A DNA stretch of 64,000 nucleotides from Nostoc sp. ATCC 43529 (lineage in GTDB: Bacteria; Cyanobacteriota; Cyanobacteriia; Cyanobacteriales; Nostocaceae), in contig LWTK01000037.1 of assembly GCA_003326205.1 (NCBI GenBank), positions 1-64,000 of the forward strand. The letters are read 5' to 3'. The notes below the pieces were generated by a model that searched no databases, was not told where the DNA came from, and saw only the letters and a list, made by a program, of their open reading frames with translations. The position numbers were made by a program, and so were the translations under genes. Of the stretch, positions 8,264-16,499 are shown in pieces (within the stretch, counting starts at the first letter, position 1; every line of letters starts with the position of its first letter).

Positions 8264-10423
8264 ATGCTTCAGTATCCCAATCTCGAACAAGCGCTAAAAT
8301 ATCACTTCGGTTATGATAGATTTCGCCCCGGACAACGACAAATTATCGAAGATGCGCTGCAAAATCGGGATTTATTGGTGGTGATGCCTACGGGCGGTGG
8401 AAAATCTTTGTGCTTTCAGCTACCTGCATTAATTAAAAAAGGTTTGACTGTAGTAGTATCGCCATTAATTGCTTTGATGCAAGACCAAGTGGAAGCACTG
8501 CGAAATAATAATATTAGTGCTACGTTTCTTAATAGTAGTTTGAATGCGTATCAGGTGCGATCGCGAGAAGAAGCTATCCGCAACGGCAAAGTTAAATTAC
8601 TTTACGTCGCCCCAGAACGTTTGTTAAGTGAAAGATTTCTACCGTTTCTCGATTTAGTTCATCATCAAATCGGTATTTCTACTTTCGCCATTGACGAAGC
8701 ACACTGCGTCTCTGAGTGGGGACACGATTTTCGCCCAGAATATCGCCAGTTGATATCTCTGCGAAAGCGCTACCCCAATGTTCCTACGGTTGCACTCACA
8801 GCCACAGCCACCGATCGCGTCCGTGGTGATATCATTCAACAATTAGGATTGAAGCAACCGAGTATCCACATAGCCAGCTTCAATCGCCAAAATTTGTATT
8901 ACGAAGTTCGTTCTAAAACCAAGTCTGCATACGCCGAATTATTAGAACTCGTCCGGGAAAGCGATGGTTCAGCCATTATTTATTGTCTGACGCGCAAAAA
9001 AGTTGATGAACTCACTTTTAAACTCCAAAATGATAAGATTTCAGCTTTGCCTTATCATGCTGGATTAACTGATGAAGAACGCAGCAGCAATCAAACTCGA
9101 TTTATTCGCGACGATGTGCGGGTTATGGTGGCGACAATTGCTTTTGGAATGGGAATTAATAAGCCAGATGTGCGCTTAGTAATTCACTTTGATTTACCGC
9201 GTAATTTAGAAAGTTACTATCAAGAATCAGGTAGGGCGGGAAGGGATAGCGAACCCTCACGTTGTACGTTATTTTTCAGCTTTGGTGATATTAAAACTAT
9301 TGAATGGAGTATTAACCAAAAAACTGACCCCCAAGAACAATTGATTGCTAAACAACAATTGCGACAGGTAATTGATTATGCTGAAGGTACTGTTTGCCGG
9401 CGGACAATTCAGCTTGGTTATTTTGGCGAACGGTTTCCTGGAAATTGTGGTAACTGCGATAATTGCCGTAATCCCAAACCAATGGAGGATTGGACAATTG
9501 AAGCCATGAAGTTTTTATCTTGTGTGGCGCGTTGCAAAGAAAGATTTGGCATGACTTATATTATTGATGTGTTGCGCGGTGCCAAAAACCAAAAGATTAT
9601 TTTAAATCAACACGATCAACTTTCTACCTACGGAATTGGCAAAGATAAAACTGTAGATGAGTGGCGGATGTTGGCGCGATCGCTTTTACATCAAGGATTA
9701 CTAGAACAGACTAGCGATGGTTACTCAGTTTTAAAACTTAACCCCCTAAGTTGGGAAGTAATGCGGCGACAACGCACAGTTTCCCTGGCTGTGACTGTAA
9801 CCCAAAATGTTGCTTTAACACAAACAAGTGAAAAAGCTGCTGAAGCAGAAGCTTTAATGCAAAGATTGCGATCGTTACGCAAACAACTTGCTGACCAACA
9901 ATCTGTTCCACCTTATATTGTCTTTCCAGATTCTACTTTGAAATTGATGGCACAGGTACAGCCTAAAACAATGACTGAATTTGGTAAACTTTCTGGTGTA
10001 GGTACTCACAAACTTGCTCAATATGGCGAAAAGTTCCTCGCAGAAATTCGTGCTTACCGCCAAGAAAGAGGTTTTTTAGATCCACCACAGGATAATTTTG
10101 TACCTTTTAATAGCTTACCTTCAGACACCGAAATTTTTACATTTCAATTGCATAAACAAGGTTTGAGTGTTGCTGAAATTGCCCAAAAACGCAACATTCG
10201 CCCGACTACAATTATTCGCCATCTTGCAGATTTAATCGAGAAAAATCAACCTGTAGATTTAAATCAGTTAGTGCCTTTAGAACGTCAGCAAAAAATTTGG
10301 CAAGTTTTAGAAGTGCTTGGTGATATTTCTTTGGCACCCATTAGAGAACAACTAGGCGAAAGCTACACTTATGATGAAATTCGTTTAGTGCGGGGAAAAT
10401 GGCGGCGCGAAAATCGGAAGTGA
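8264..10423 (+). CDS. recQ: ATP-dependent DNA helicase RecQ
   Basis: This is a 3'-to-5' DNA helicase of recombination and replication-fork repair. Visible are the Q-motif region (FRPGQRQII), Walker A (MPTGGGKS, ~44), DEAH box ([15 protein letters not shown], ~142), motif VI (QESGRAGRD, ~320), the RecQ zinc-binding cysteines (CGNCDNC, ~396-402), a winged-helix region, an HRDC domain (~535-610), and a helix-turn-helix-like C-terminus ([18 protein letters not shown]) ending KWRRENRK. At 719 aa it has the length expected of the long form. Its last 27 bases are duplicated at 11360-11386. It starts at the ATG right after a HIP1 site. Confidence 0.96.
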   Translation: MLQYPNLEQALKYHFGYDRFRPGQRQIIEDALQNRDLLVVMPTGGGKSLCFQLPALIKKGLTVVVSPLIALMQDQVEALRNNNISATFLNSSLNAYQVRSREEAIRNGKVKLLYVAPERLLSERFLPFLDLVHHQIGISTFAIDEAHCVSEWGHDFRPEYRQLISLRKRYPNVPTVALTATATDRVRGDIIQQLGLKQPSIHIASFNRQNLYYEVRSKTKSAYAELLELVRESDGSAIIYCLTRKKVDELTFKLQNDKISALPYHAGLTDEERSSNQTRFIRDDVRVMVATIAFGMGINKPDVRLVIHFDLPRNLESYYQESGRAGRDSEPSRCTLFFSFGDIKTIEWSINQKTDPQEQLIAKQQLRQVIDYAEGTVCRRTIQLGYFGERFPGNCGNCDNCRNPKPMEDWTIEAMKFLSCVARCKERFGMTYIIDVLRGAKNQKIILNQHDQLSTYGIGKDKTVDEWRMLARSLLHQGLLEQTSDGYSVLKLNPLSWEVMRRQRTVSLAVTVTQNVALTQTSEKAAEAEALMQRLRSLRKQLADQQSVPPYIVFPDSTLKLMAQVQPKTMTEFGKLSGVGTHKLAQYGEKFLAEIRAYRQERGFLDPPQDNFVPFNSLPSDTEIFTFQLHKQGLSVAEIAQKRNIRPTTIIRHLADLIEKNQPVDLNQLVPLERQQKIWQVLEVLGDISLAPIREQLGESYTYDEIRLVRGKWRRENRK

Positions 10424-10522
10424 TACCAATTTCAAAAATATTTGCAAGACATTCAAACCCGAAAAACTAGAAGACGCGATGAATCGCGTCTCTACAAATG
10501 GTATGACTTTTTTAATGCTTTC
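10424..10522. repeat. recQ-Uma2 convergent spacer with a GACGCGAT palindrome
   Basis: At 10473-10490 the arms GACGCGAT and ATCGCGTC are separated by two bases. The same unit recurs near 48817 and (reverse) near 48980. It could terminate both convergent genes. Confidence 0.5.
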
Positions 10523-11152
10523 TTAGGAAGCCAAATCGAAAATCTGCTGTGCGGTTAAATTGAATTGGGGGAAGATTGGGGAAACAATGGTCGTATTTGC
10601 CGTAAATGAAGCCATTTGATATTCTCCCTCAACCAAGTTACAAACAAAAATTGTGGGCTGCTTGGGGTTACCAATGAACTTTCTCGCCCCCAGTGCAGCA
10701 TAATCGATAATCCAATATTCTTCGATGCCCATTTCTTCATAATCTCGAAATTTATCGTAGTAATCGTCACGCCAATTAGTTGAAACGACCTCGACGATTA
10801 ATTTGACAGAATCAGGATTTTGGATAATCGATTCGCTTTCCCACCGGGGTTCATCTCCAAGAACTTCTTTGTTTAAAACTATGATATCTGGCTCGTAACC
10901 TGATTTTTCCCGTTTAGGTTTGATAATTGATTCTCTGGGAATATTCCATATACCGCCAGAGCCACTCTGCCTGATAATTATCAATAGTTGCTCAATCAGG
11001 GAACCTATGAGATTTGAATGTTTTCCCCTTGGCTTGGGTATTTCGATAATTACTCCATCATGCAATTCGTATCGTACCTGTGAATTTTCGGGGTACCAGC
11101 TGATAAATTCATCGAAGGTGTATAGTTTGGGTTCGACTTGGACTTGAGCCAT
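10523..11152 (-). CDS. Uma2-family (DUF820) PD-(D/E)XK protein
   Basis: The 209-residue protein belongs to the Uma2 family, expanded in cyanobacteria and predicted to adopt a restriction-endonuclease-like fold. The core is present: EPDIIVLNKE (~90), LIVEVVSTNW with the E-x-V strand (~118-127), and YEEMGIEEYWIIDYAA (~138-153). In vivo targets are unknown. It is convergent with recQ. It is followed upstream by a rearranged spacer holding copies of the recQ tail and of the leader of the next Uma2 gene, so this copy may have been inserted after recQ. Confidence 0.88.
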   Translation of the reverse strand: MAQVQVEPKLYTFDEFISWYPENSQVRYELHDGVIIEIPKPRGKHSNLIGSLIEQLLIIIRQSGSGGIWNIPRESIIKPKREKSGYEPDIIVLNKEVLGDEPRWESESIIQNPDSVKLIVEVVSTNWRDDYYDKFRDYEEMGIEEYWIIDYAALGARKFIGNPKQPTIFVCNLVEGEYQMASFTANTTIVSPIFPQFNLTAQQIFDLAS

Positions 11153-11466
11153 ATTATCGAGCTTGTGAGCGTTAAGTACTTGTTAAGAGAAGGGTTACAA
11201 TTTGAGTAATTTTTGTGATTAATTCTTTAACTATTCTGGCTCCTGTAGTAAGATGCCATAAGGTATTTTGATTCCTAAATCGTTAAGATTTTCTAATAAA
11301 AATATTAAGAGTGAGATTCCAAAAGTTAGCCGATGAGTCATAAATTATTTTTTGCGAGTAAATGGCGGCGCGAAAATCGCAAGTGAAAAGTTAATTGGTC
11401 AACGGTCAACAGCTAACAGTCAACAATTACCTTAAAATACAAGAGCAAGATCAAAGGAGTTAGCCA
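11153..11466. repeat. Rearranged spacer: copy of the recQ tail and of a Uma2 leader
   Basis: Bases 11360-11386 repeat the last 27 bases of recQ with one difference (C for G) and again encode KWRRENRK plus TGA. Bases ~11323-11341 (AGTTAGCCGATGAGTCA) closely match the leader and first codons of the Uma2 gene at 11467 (AGTTAGCCAATGAGTCA). A stretch of inverted STRR (TCAACGGTCAACAGCTAACA) follows at about 11399-11425. No intact gene is present. Confidence 0.75.
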
Positions 11467-12039
11467 ATGAGTCAGATGCTTAATACAGGAGTACGCTGGA
11501 CAACTCAGGATGTGGAACTATTACCAGAAAACGAAGGGACGCGCTACGAGATAGTTGATGGAGAATTATTTATGACCAGGGCGCCTCACTTTAAACATCA
11601 GCAAACTTGTGGCAGAATTTTCCGACAACTTGATGTTTGGTCAGAGTCTACTGGTTTAGGGGAAGCTGTAATCAACCCCGGCGTTTTGTTTTCAGAGTCA
11701 GATAATGTGATTCCTGATGTAGTTTGGGCTACTAAAGAAACGTTGGCGCTAACATTGGATGAAGCAGGACATTTAACTGGCGCACCAGATTTAGTAGTCG
11801 AAGTTTTGTCTAGCAGCAACGAAGATCTAAGACGGGATAAGGAAGCTAAACTTAAACTTTATTCTTCTAGAGGAGTAAAAGAATATTGGATTGCTGACTG
11901 GCGATCGCGTAAACTAGAGGTCTATCGACGCGAACAAAATCAACTTAAATTAGTAGAAACTTTATTTAGTAGTGATATTATAATTTCTCCTTTATTACCT
12001 GGTTTTAGCTGTACTGTAAACCAGTTTTTTCCTGTATAA
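11467..12039 (+). CDS. Uma2-family (DUF820) PD-(D/E)XK protein
   Basis: This is a 190-residue Uma2 protein with RYEIVDGELF (~26-35), IPDVVWATKE (~80), LVVEVLSSSNEDLRRDKEAKLKLY-type nuclease core (~104 on) and VKEYWIADW (~137). A strong AGGAG ribosome site stands 6 bases before the ATG. It is 11 bases upstream of the MFS gene, so the two are probably co-transcribed. It is very similar in layout to the Uma2 gene at 33954-34523, so the two are close paralogs. Confidence 0.9.
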   Translation: MSQMLNTGVRWTTQDVELLPENEGTRYEIVDGELFMTRAPHFKHQQTCGRIFRQLDVWSESTGLGEAVINPGVLFSESDNVIPDVVWATKETLALTLDEAGHLTGAPDLVVEVLSSSNEDLRRDKEAKLKLYSSRGVKEYWIADWRSRKLEVYRREQNQLKLVETLFSSDIIISPLLPGFSCTVNQFFPV

Positions 12040-12050
12040 ATTTACATTAA

Positions 12051-13238
12051 ATGGAAACACAAATCTCCAGTAACGGATTAACTAAAGTCCAGGTATTGAT
12101 TATGGCGATCGCAGCTGGTGTCTGTGTTGCTAATGTTTACTATAATCAGCCAATTCTCAAAGATATTGCATCTTCTTTTCGAGTCAGTGAAAGTGAAGCA
12201 GGTAGCATATCTGTGCTTTCACAAGTTGGTTACGGTGTTGGGCTTTTCTTTTTAATCCCCTTGGGCGATAAAATTAACAAGAAAAAATTAATTCTTACCT
12301 TACTGGGATGTTTGTTTTGTTTGTTGATAGCTATGACATTTTCACAAAACATCGTCCAAGCTTCGATATTGAGCATAGCAATTGGAATTACGACAGTCTC
12401 AGCCCAGGTTATTCTCCCCTTAGCAGCTAGTATAGATAGAATAACTACAGGTCAAACTGTAGGCAACATTTTTACTGGTGTATTGATTGGAGTTTTAGGC
12501 GCAAGAGTTTTTAGTGGATATATTGCTGAATGGTTTACTTGGCGTTATGTATATGGATTTTCGGCAGTAATGGTTTTAATTATTACTGTTTTACTAAAAA
12601 TATATTTGCCTAATGTCAAAAATGATTTTGATGGTTATTATTTGGAATTATTAAAATCAACACTCCACCAATTAAAACGTTTCTCATTATTAAGAGAAGC
12701 ATCTTTAATTGGTGGTTTATTGTTTGGCGTCTTTTGCTCATTTTGGACGACGCTGACTTTCCATTTAAGCGGAGCGCCTTTTTATTTCCAATCTGACAAA
12801 ATTGGGATATACGGGCTTGTGGCGATCGCCGCTGCATTGACGGCGCCAATTTTTGGTAAACTAGCCGATAAAGGTAACTCTCAACGTTCCTTGACTCTTG
12901 CTGCATTAATGGTGATTGCAAGTTTAGTAATTGCTAAAATTGCTGCTAATTCTGCATTGGCGATCGCTGTTGCTGTATTGTTAATAGATGTAGGCGTACA
13001 GGCAATGCAGGTTACCAATCTCGCCAGGATATACACCCTTGATGCTCAATCCAATAGTCGCATCAACACAGTTTACATGACTACCTATTTTATCGGTGGT
13101 GCTGTAGGTACTACCCTTGGCCTATTCTGCTGGAATCTGGGCGGCTGGAATTTGGTAACTTGGCAAATGTTAGTTCTGACTTTGCTTGCATTTTTGATTA
13201 TCGTCAGACCTAAAATCACTACAGCCAGAAAAAATTAA
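12051..13238 (+). CDS. MFS transporter (drug/sugar efflux type)
   Basis: This 395-residue inner-membrane protein has about 12 hydrophobic segments and the motif GDKINKKKLIL between the second and third helices (~72), the usual MFS loop 2-3 signature. The set NVYYNQPILKDIA (~25) near the N-terminus is typical of the AraJ/YnfM-like DHA1 group, predicted to export small molecules by proton antiport. The substrate is unknown. It lies directly behind a Uma2 gene. The C-terminal charged tail (RPKITTARKN) is normal. Confidence 0.88.
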   Translation: METQISSNGLTKVQVLIMAIAAGVCVANVYYNQPILKDIASSFRVSESEAGSISVLSQVGYGVGLFFLIPLGDKINKKKLILTLLGCLFCLLIAMTFSQNIVQASILSIAIGITTVSAQVILPLAASIDRITTGQTVGNIFTGVLIGVLGARVFSGYIAEWFTWRYVYGFSAVMVLIITVLLKIYLPNVKNDFDGYYLELLKSTLHQLKRFSLLREASLIGGLLFGVFCSFWTTLTFHLSGAPFYFQSDKIGIYGLVAIAAALTAPIFGKLADKGNSQRSLTLAALMVIASLVIAKIAANSALAIAVAVLLIDVGVQAMQVTNLARIYTLDAQSNSRINTVYMTTYFIGGAVGTTLGLFCWNLGGWNLVTWQMLVLTLLAFLIIVRPKITTARKN

Positions 13239-13334
13239 TACTACACCAAATTTCAAGTTAATCAAGTACGCCATCTAGGTGTGGTAGCTAAACCCATAGC
13301 TTATTTTAATTCTGAATTCTGAATTCTGCTCGTC

Positions 13335-13386
13335 AGATATCGCCTTGCACCAATCACTAAATTTTCTCCTCATCAAGGCGATATCT
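13335..13386. repeat. 13-bp perfect inverted repeat
   Basis: The arms AGATATCGCCTTG (13335-13347) and CAAGGCGATATCT (13374-13386) are exactly complementary with 26 bases between. They lie between the convergent MFS gene and the small gene at 13405-13554, so a shared terminator or processing site is possible. Confidence 0.65.
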
Positions 13387-13404
13387 ATAGATAATCGGCT
13401 TATT

Positions 13405-13554
13405 TTAAGAGTCCGAGTCTTGTGAAGTCACAACAGCCGGTGATAGTGCAGTGTTCTCGTTTTTGGCAGACAGAATTACGGATAGCAGCTTAGGTAGGGC
13501 TAGGCAAGCAACAGTACTAAGCAGTGTCATTAATAAACCATCTATTAAACTCAT
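13405..13554 (-). CDS. Mini-protein with one transmembrane helix (ALPK family, copy 1)
   Basis: The first strong start is the ATG at 13554, preceded by GGGAAG about 8 bases upstream; an ATG 15 codons earlier exists but lacks support from the paralog. The 49-residue product starts MSLIDGLLMTLLSTVACLAL, then PKLL, one hydrophobic helix followed by a polar tail rich in Ser/Asp. It is clearly homologous to the product of 16005-16250: both share M-x-LID-x-x-L-x-TL-x-x-x-VAC-x-ALPKL and a later L-SP. The function is not known to me. It could be a membrane-associated regulatory peptide. Confidence 0.6.
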   Translation of the reverse strand: MSLIDGLLMTLLSTVACLALPKLLSVILSAKNENTALSPAVVTSQDSDS

Positions 13555-13869
13555 TATGTTATCTTCCCTGTTTGCAAAACTTGTATTTAACATAATCACT
13601 AGTTTGAAGCAAAATTAGTACAATTACTGAAAACGGTATTTTGAATTTCTTTTATTGGTTATAAGCTAACTATATATATTTTTTGCTAATGGTAACTATC
13701 AATTTTTAAATATATCTTCAGACACAAAAAGTTCTGTAATTCGGTGTGACATGTAGAGCGATCGCACTTGAATTGTAAAATACTAGTAATAATAATACAA
13801 CAATCTTAATAAAATATAAAAAATACTTTTGTATCTTTTTAATATATGTGCTGTGACATTTACCGTTCT

Positions 13870-13981
13870 GGCGTTGCTGATTGAAAGTATGAATTAGTCT
13901 CACGCAAAGACGCAAAGGCGCAAAGAATTGTTGTTTTGTTATGTTGAAAAATGTCAATTCATACTCTGATTCAGCAACGCC
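13870..13981. mobile_element. 112-bp MITE with 26-bp inverted termini and 8-bp target duplication
   Basis: The termini starting GGCGTTGCTGA match at 23 of 26 positions in inverted orientation. The element is flanked on both sides by ACCGTTCT (13862-13869 and 13982-13989), a clean 8-bp target duplication. The interior carries the common ACGCAAAGGCGCAAAG repeat and no gene. It is non-autonomous; no transposase with these ends is in the window. Confidence 0.85.
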
Positions 13982-14280
13982 ACCGTTCTAGTGAGTTATA
14001 AGCTAGGAACGCAAAGCTTTGTGCCCCTACAAATTTTTGTACCTCATTTGATTGGGAACCGCTATAGCTGGGTAATTTAAGACAAGCACAGAAGATGTTG
14101 AGGTAATAGACTTCTTGCATAAGTCGGGAAAAGGGGAAGGGGAAAAGGTTCTGCAAAAGTCCCCAACCCCAGTAACCTTTACCCTTTTCCCCCAAGAGTG
14201 CAGAAAGCAATTGATTGCAAGAGGTCTAATATCTACCTTTACTTATTCCTGTCGCTATCTAAAATTTAAAATCGATAAAC

Positions 14281-15180
14281 ATGAAGGTTATTGAATACAC
14301 ACCAAATAGACTCATCCTACACGATCGCTCAGTACTACAATACTGGCGCATAGGTTGTCTTTACACGTTAGGTGTCACAGCTTTTTTTGCTATTATTGCT
14401 TCCCCTTTTACTATGATAATTCCCTCGTTTGCATGGAAATTTTTGACGGAAGAAATCATGGCGACTTTAACATGCACTCGTACTCAATCCTCACAAGATA
14501 TGTGTCAGTTAGTGCGGGTAAGACGCATAGGAAAAGAGATAATTAATATTCCCGTTAATGATTTACAGAGTGCTACTGTTATTACTAAAACAGTTTTTGT
14601 TAAGAAGAAATTTCAACAAAAGGAAACATCATATTCATATTATTATGTTTTATTCAATAAAAAATGGGGTTCTATTCGTTTTACTTTACATGAGTTTAAT
14701 AATGAAGATGAGCAAAAAAGCCATGCCTCTAAAATAAATTACTTCATTCATAATCAAAATGAGAATTATTTAAGTATCGAGCAAAAGTTCATGCAGCCAA
14801 ACTGGACATTTATACAGGTTTTTTGGTTGATGATTTTTAGTCTTCCTGGGTTAGCGATGGTAGCTTTTATATTGACAATTATGTTTCTTGCTATGCTTTA
14901 TGCGCTGCGAATAACAACCTGTACTTTTGATAAAACCACAGGGATGATGACACTGAAGCATCAAGCATTGAGAAAAATTTTTGATAGTATTGTAATTCAG
15001 TGTTCTCTTGAGGAGATTAAAGATATTCAAATAAAAACATTTTCCGGCAAAGGTAATAGCTGGAAGATTGAATTAATCTTGGAACAGAGCAAAGCTATTT
15101 CGTTGAATTGGATGGAAACTCCAGACAGAGAAGAAAAGCTAATTGCTGCTGAGTGTATTCGCCAATTTCTTAACCTATAA
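14281..15180 (+). CDS. Membrane protein of unknown function (299 aa)
   Basis: There are two hydrophobic regions, ~24-55 (GCLYTLGVTAFFAIIASPFT) and ~180-212 (FWLMIFSLPGLAMVAFILT), each able to span the membrane once or as a hairpin. The remaining parts are soluble and mixed. No catalytic motif is recognised. Two beta-rich stretches after each membrane segment look alike in length, so the protein may be an internal duplication. The ATG at 14281 follows an AT-rich leader with no strong ribosome site. Unknown family. Confidence 0.6.
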   Translation: MKVIEYTPNRLILHDRSVLQYWRIGCLYTLGVTAFFAIIASPFTMIIPSFAWKFLTEEIMATLTCTRTQSSQDMCQLVRVRRIGKEIINIPVNDLQSATVITKTVFVKKKFQQKETSYSYYYVLFNKKWGSIRFTLHEFNNEDEQKSHASKINYFIHNQNENYLSIEQKFMQPNWTFIQVFWLMIFSLPGLAMVAFILTIMFLAMLYALRITTCTFDKTTGMMTLKHQALRKIFDSIVIQCSLEEIKDIQIKTFSGKGNSWKIELILEQSKAISLNWMETPDREEKLIAAECIRQFLNL

Positions 15181-15329
15181 TAGCAATTCTCTAAAATCTG
15201 GCAACAAATTCAAACCCTGAAATCCAGATCGTACCTGACTTTATTAATTACGAATTACGAATTAGTCTAAAATGTTAGAGCAGGAACAGAGAACAGGGTT
15301 AAATGATAACTAAAATCAGGGAGTATAGC

Positions 15330-15944
15330 ATGACTAGTAACCGGATTATCAAACCAGGGCAAAGCTATACATTTAGTAAATATTTTGAACTCCCTTATAC
15401 AACCAAAGATATTCTTGCAGATTTTAATTGTAGCTATGAAAAGAAGATATTAGAACTACCTAATTATCTAAGAGAAATAACATATTTAGATTTTTTAAAT
15501 CGCTATCTTGAACGTAATATATCTATTTTTGATTCAGTTGCAGAAATAGCTATTAGAGAAATGTTAATTTCTCCTATTCTTGTAGAAGTTTGCGACCAAA
15601 CGCAATCTATTCTTTATATTGAGTATAGTGTGAATGTTAACGAACAGCTGAAAGGTACATTTGATTATTATCTAGTTTCCCACAATTCACTTTTAGTGAT
15701 TGAGGCCAAACAATCAGATTTAAAACGAGGATTTAATCAGTTAGCCGTAGAATTACTAGCACTAGACCAGTGGATAGATTCCCCAAATTCTGTATTATAT
15801 GGGGCTGTGACAAATGGATACGATTGGAAATTTGGAATATTGCAAAGACAGGAAAAACTGATCGTAGAAGACATTAAGCTTTATCGCGTTCCAGAAGGCT
15901 TAGAAGAATTACTCAGGGTACTTGTAGGAATTCTGAGTAATTAA
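15330..15944 (+). CDS. PD-(D/E)XK nuclease-like protein (204 aa)
   Basis: Residues ~109-130 read GTFDYYLVSHNSLLVIEAKQ, matching the core of PD-(D/E)XK nucleases (Asp, then hydrophobic strand, then E-x-K), as found in the N-terminal domains of type I restriction subunits and related proteins. It is followed by a helix and an Asp-Trp region (LLALDQWIDS) and an Ala/Gly-rich strand (LYGAVTNGYDWKFG). I chose the ATG at 15330 because AGGGAG precedes it at ribosome-site distance; an ATG at 15303 would add 9 residues. No methylase or specificity partner is nearby, so the role is open. Confidence 0.62.
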   Translation: MTSNRIIKPGQSYTFSKYFELPYTTKDILADFNCSYEKKILELPNYLREITYLDFLNRYLERNISIFDSVAEIAIREMLISPILVEVCDQTQSILYIEYSVNVNEQLKGTFDYYLVSHNSLLVIEAKQSDLKRGFNQLAVELLALDQWIDSPNSVLYGAVTNGYDWKFGILQRQEKLIVEDIKLYRVPEGLEELLRVLVGILSN

Positions 15945-16004
15945 AACATAAAAATTCAGAATTATTCTTCAAATACCCAAAAATTTTTCCTGTCAGATAG
16001 TTCA

Positions 16005-16250
16005 TCAATTCGGCGAACAACGATCGCAAAAATCAGGACTAAATTTGCAGTACTGAGTACCCGTCAATGGGTAAACTGTACAATAGGGAAAACTTGTAAC
16101 TTTAACTTTCGCTGTTTGCAATTCTGAATTCTTCGGTGACAATTCAGTCAGCTTGGTTCTATTTGCCGTAAATATAGCTATAAGCTTGGGTAAAGCTATG
16201 CAGGCAACAATATCGATCAACGTTAGCAGTATTATGTCTATCAAATTCAT
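16005..16250 (-). CDS. Mini-protein with one transmembrane helix (ALPK family, copy 2)
   Basis: The 81-residue product starts MNLIDIILLTLIDIVACIAL, then PKLI, one hydrophobic helix, followed by a polar region and a C-terminal part with four cysteines (YCTVY, YCKF, FCDRCSP) that copy 1 lacks. A run AAGGGGG stands a little upstream of the ATG as a ribosome site. It is homologous to the protein at 13405-13554 over the first ~38 residues. The Cys-rich tail might be an extension gained by reading past an old stop. Confidence 0.6.
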   Translation of the reverse strand: MNLIDIILLTLIDIVACIALPKLIAIFTANRTKLTELSPKNSELQTAKVKVTSFPYCTVYPLTGTQYCKFSPDFCDRCSPN

Positions 16251-16274
16251 AAGGTAATCATCCCCCTTGAAAAG

Positions 16275-16306
16275 TAGGCGTAGGCGTAGCCCGTCGTAGA
16301 CATCGC
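16275..16306. repeat. Dispersed palindromic repeat
   Basis: The sequence GGCGTAGCCCGTCGTAGACA matches the repeat embedded in the 792-aa gene at 4521-4560. It lies just upstream of the mini-protein start. Confidence 0.65.
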
Positions 16307-16499
16307 TGTTTCTAACTGCAAAGGCGATCTATAACTTGCAGTCTATGTAAATTAATCTTAACATAAATTTTTGTAAATATAAAGTTGGAATTCCTGGAAT
16401 TATCATACACAAAAGAGAATGTGGATAATGAGGACGGTTATTGTAGCGTAATAACAAAATAGCTCCAAAAGCGAACGTTTGAAATTTAGTTAAGGTGTT

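Larger units (their letters stand above)
13239..14280. other. Accessory intergenic region around the mini-protein and a MITE
   Basis: Besides the inverted repeat, mini-protein gene and MITE listed separately, 13600-13860 is AT-rich without features, and 14124-14200 holds an imperfect inverted repeat built from GGGAAAAGGGGAAGGGG and its complement. No other gene is supported. Confidence 0.5.
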
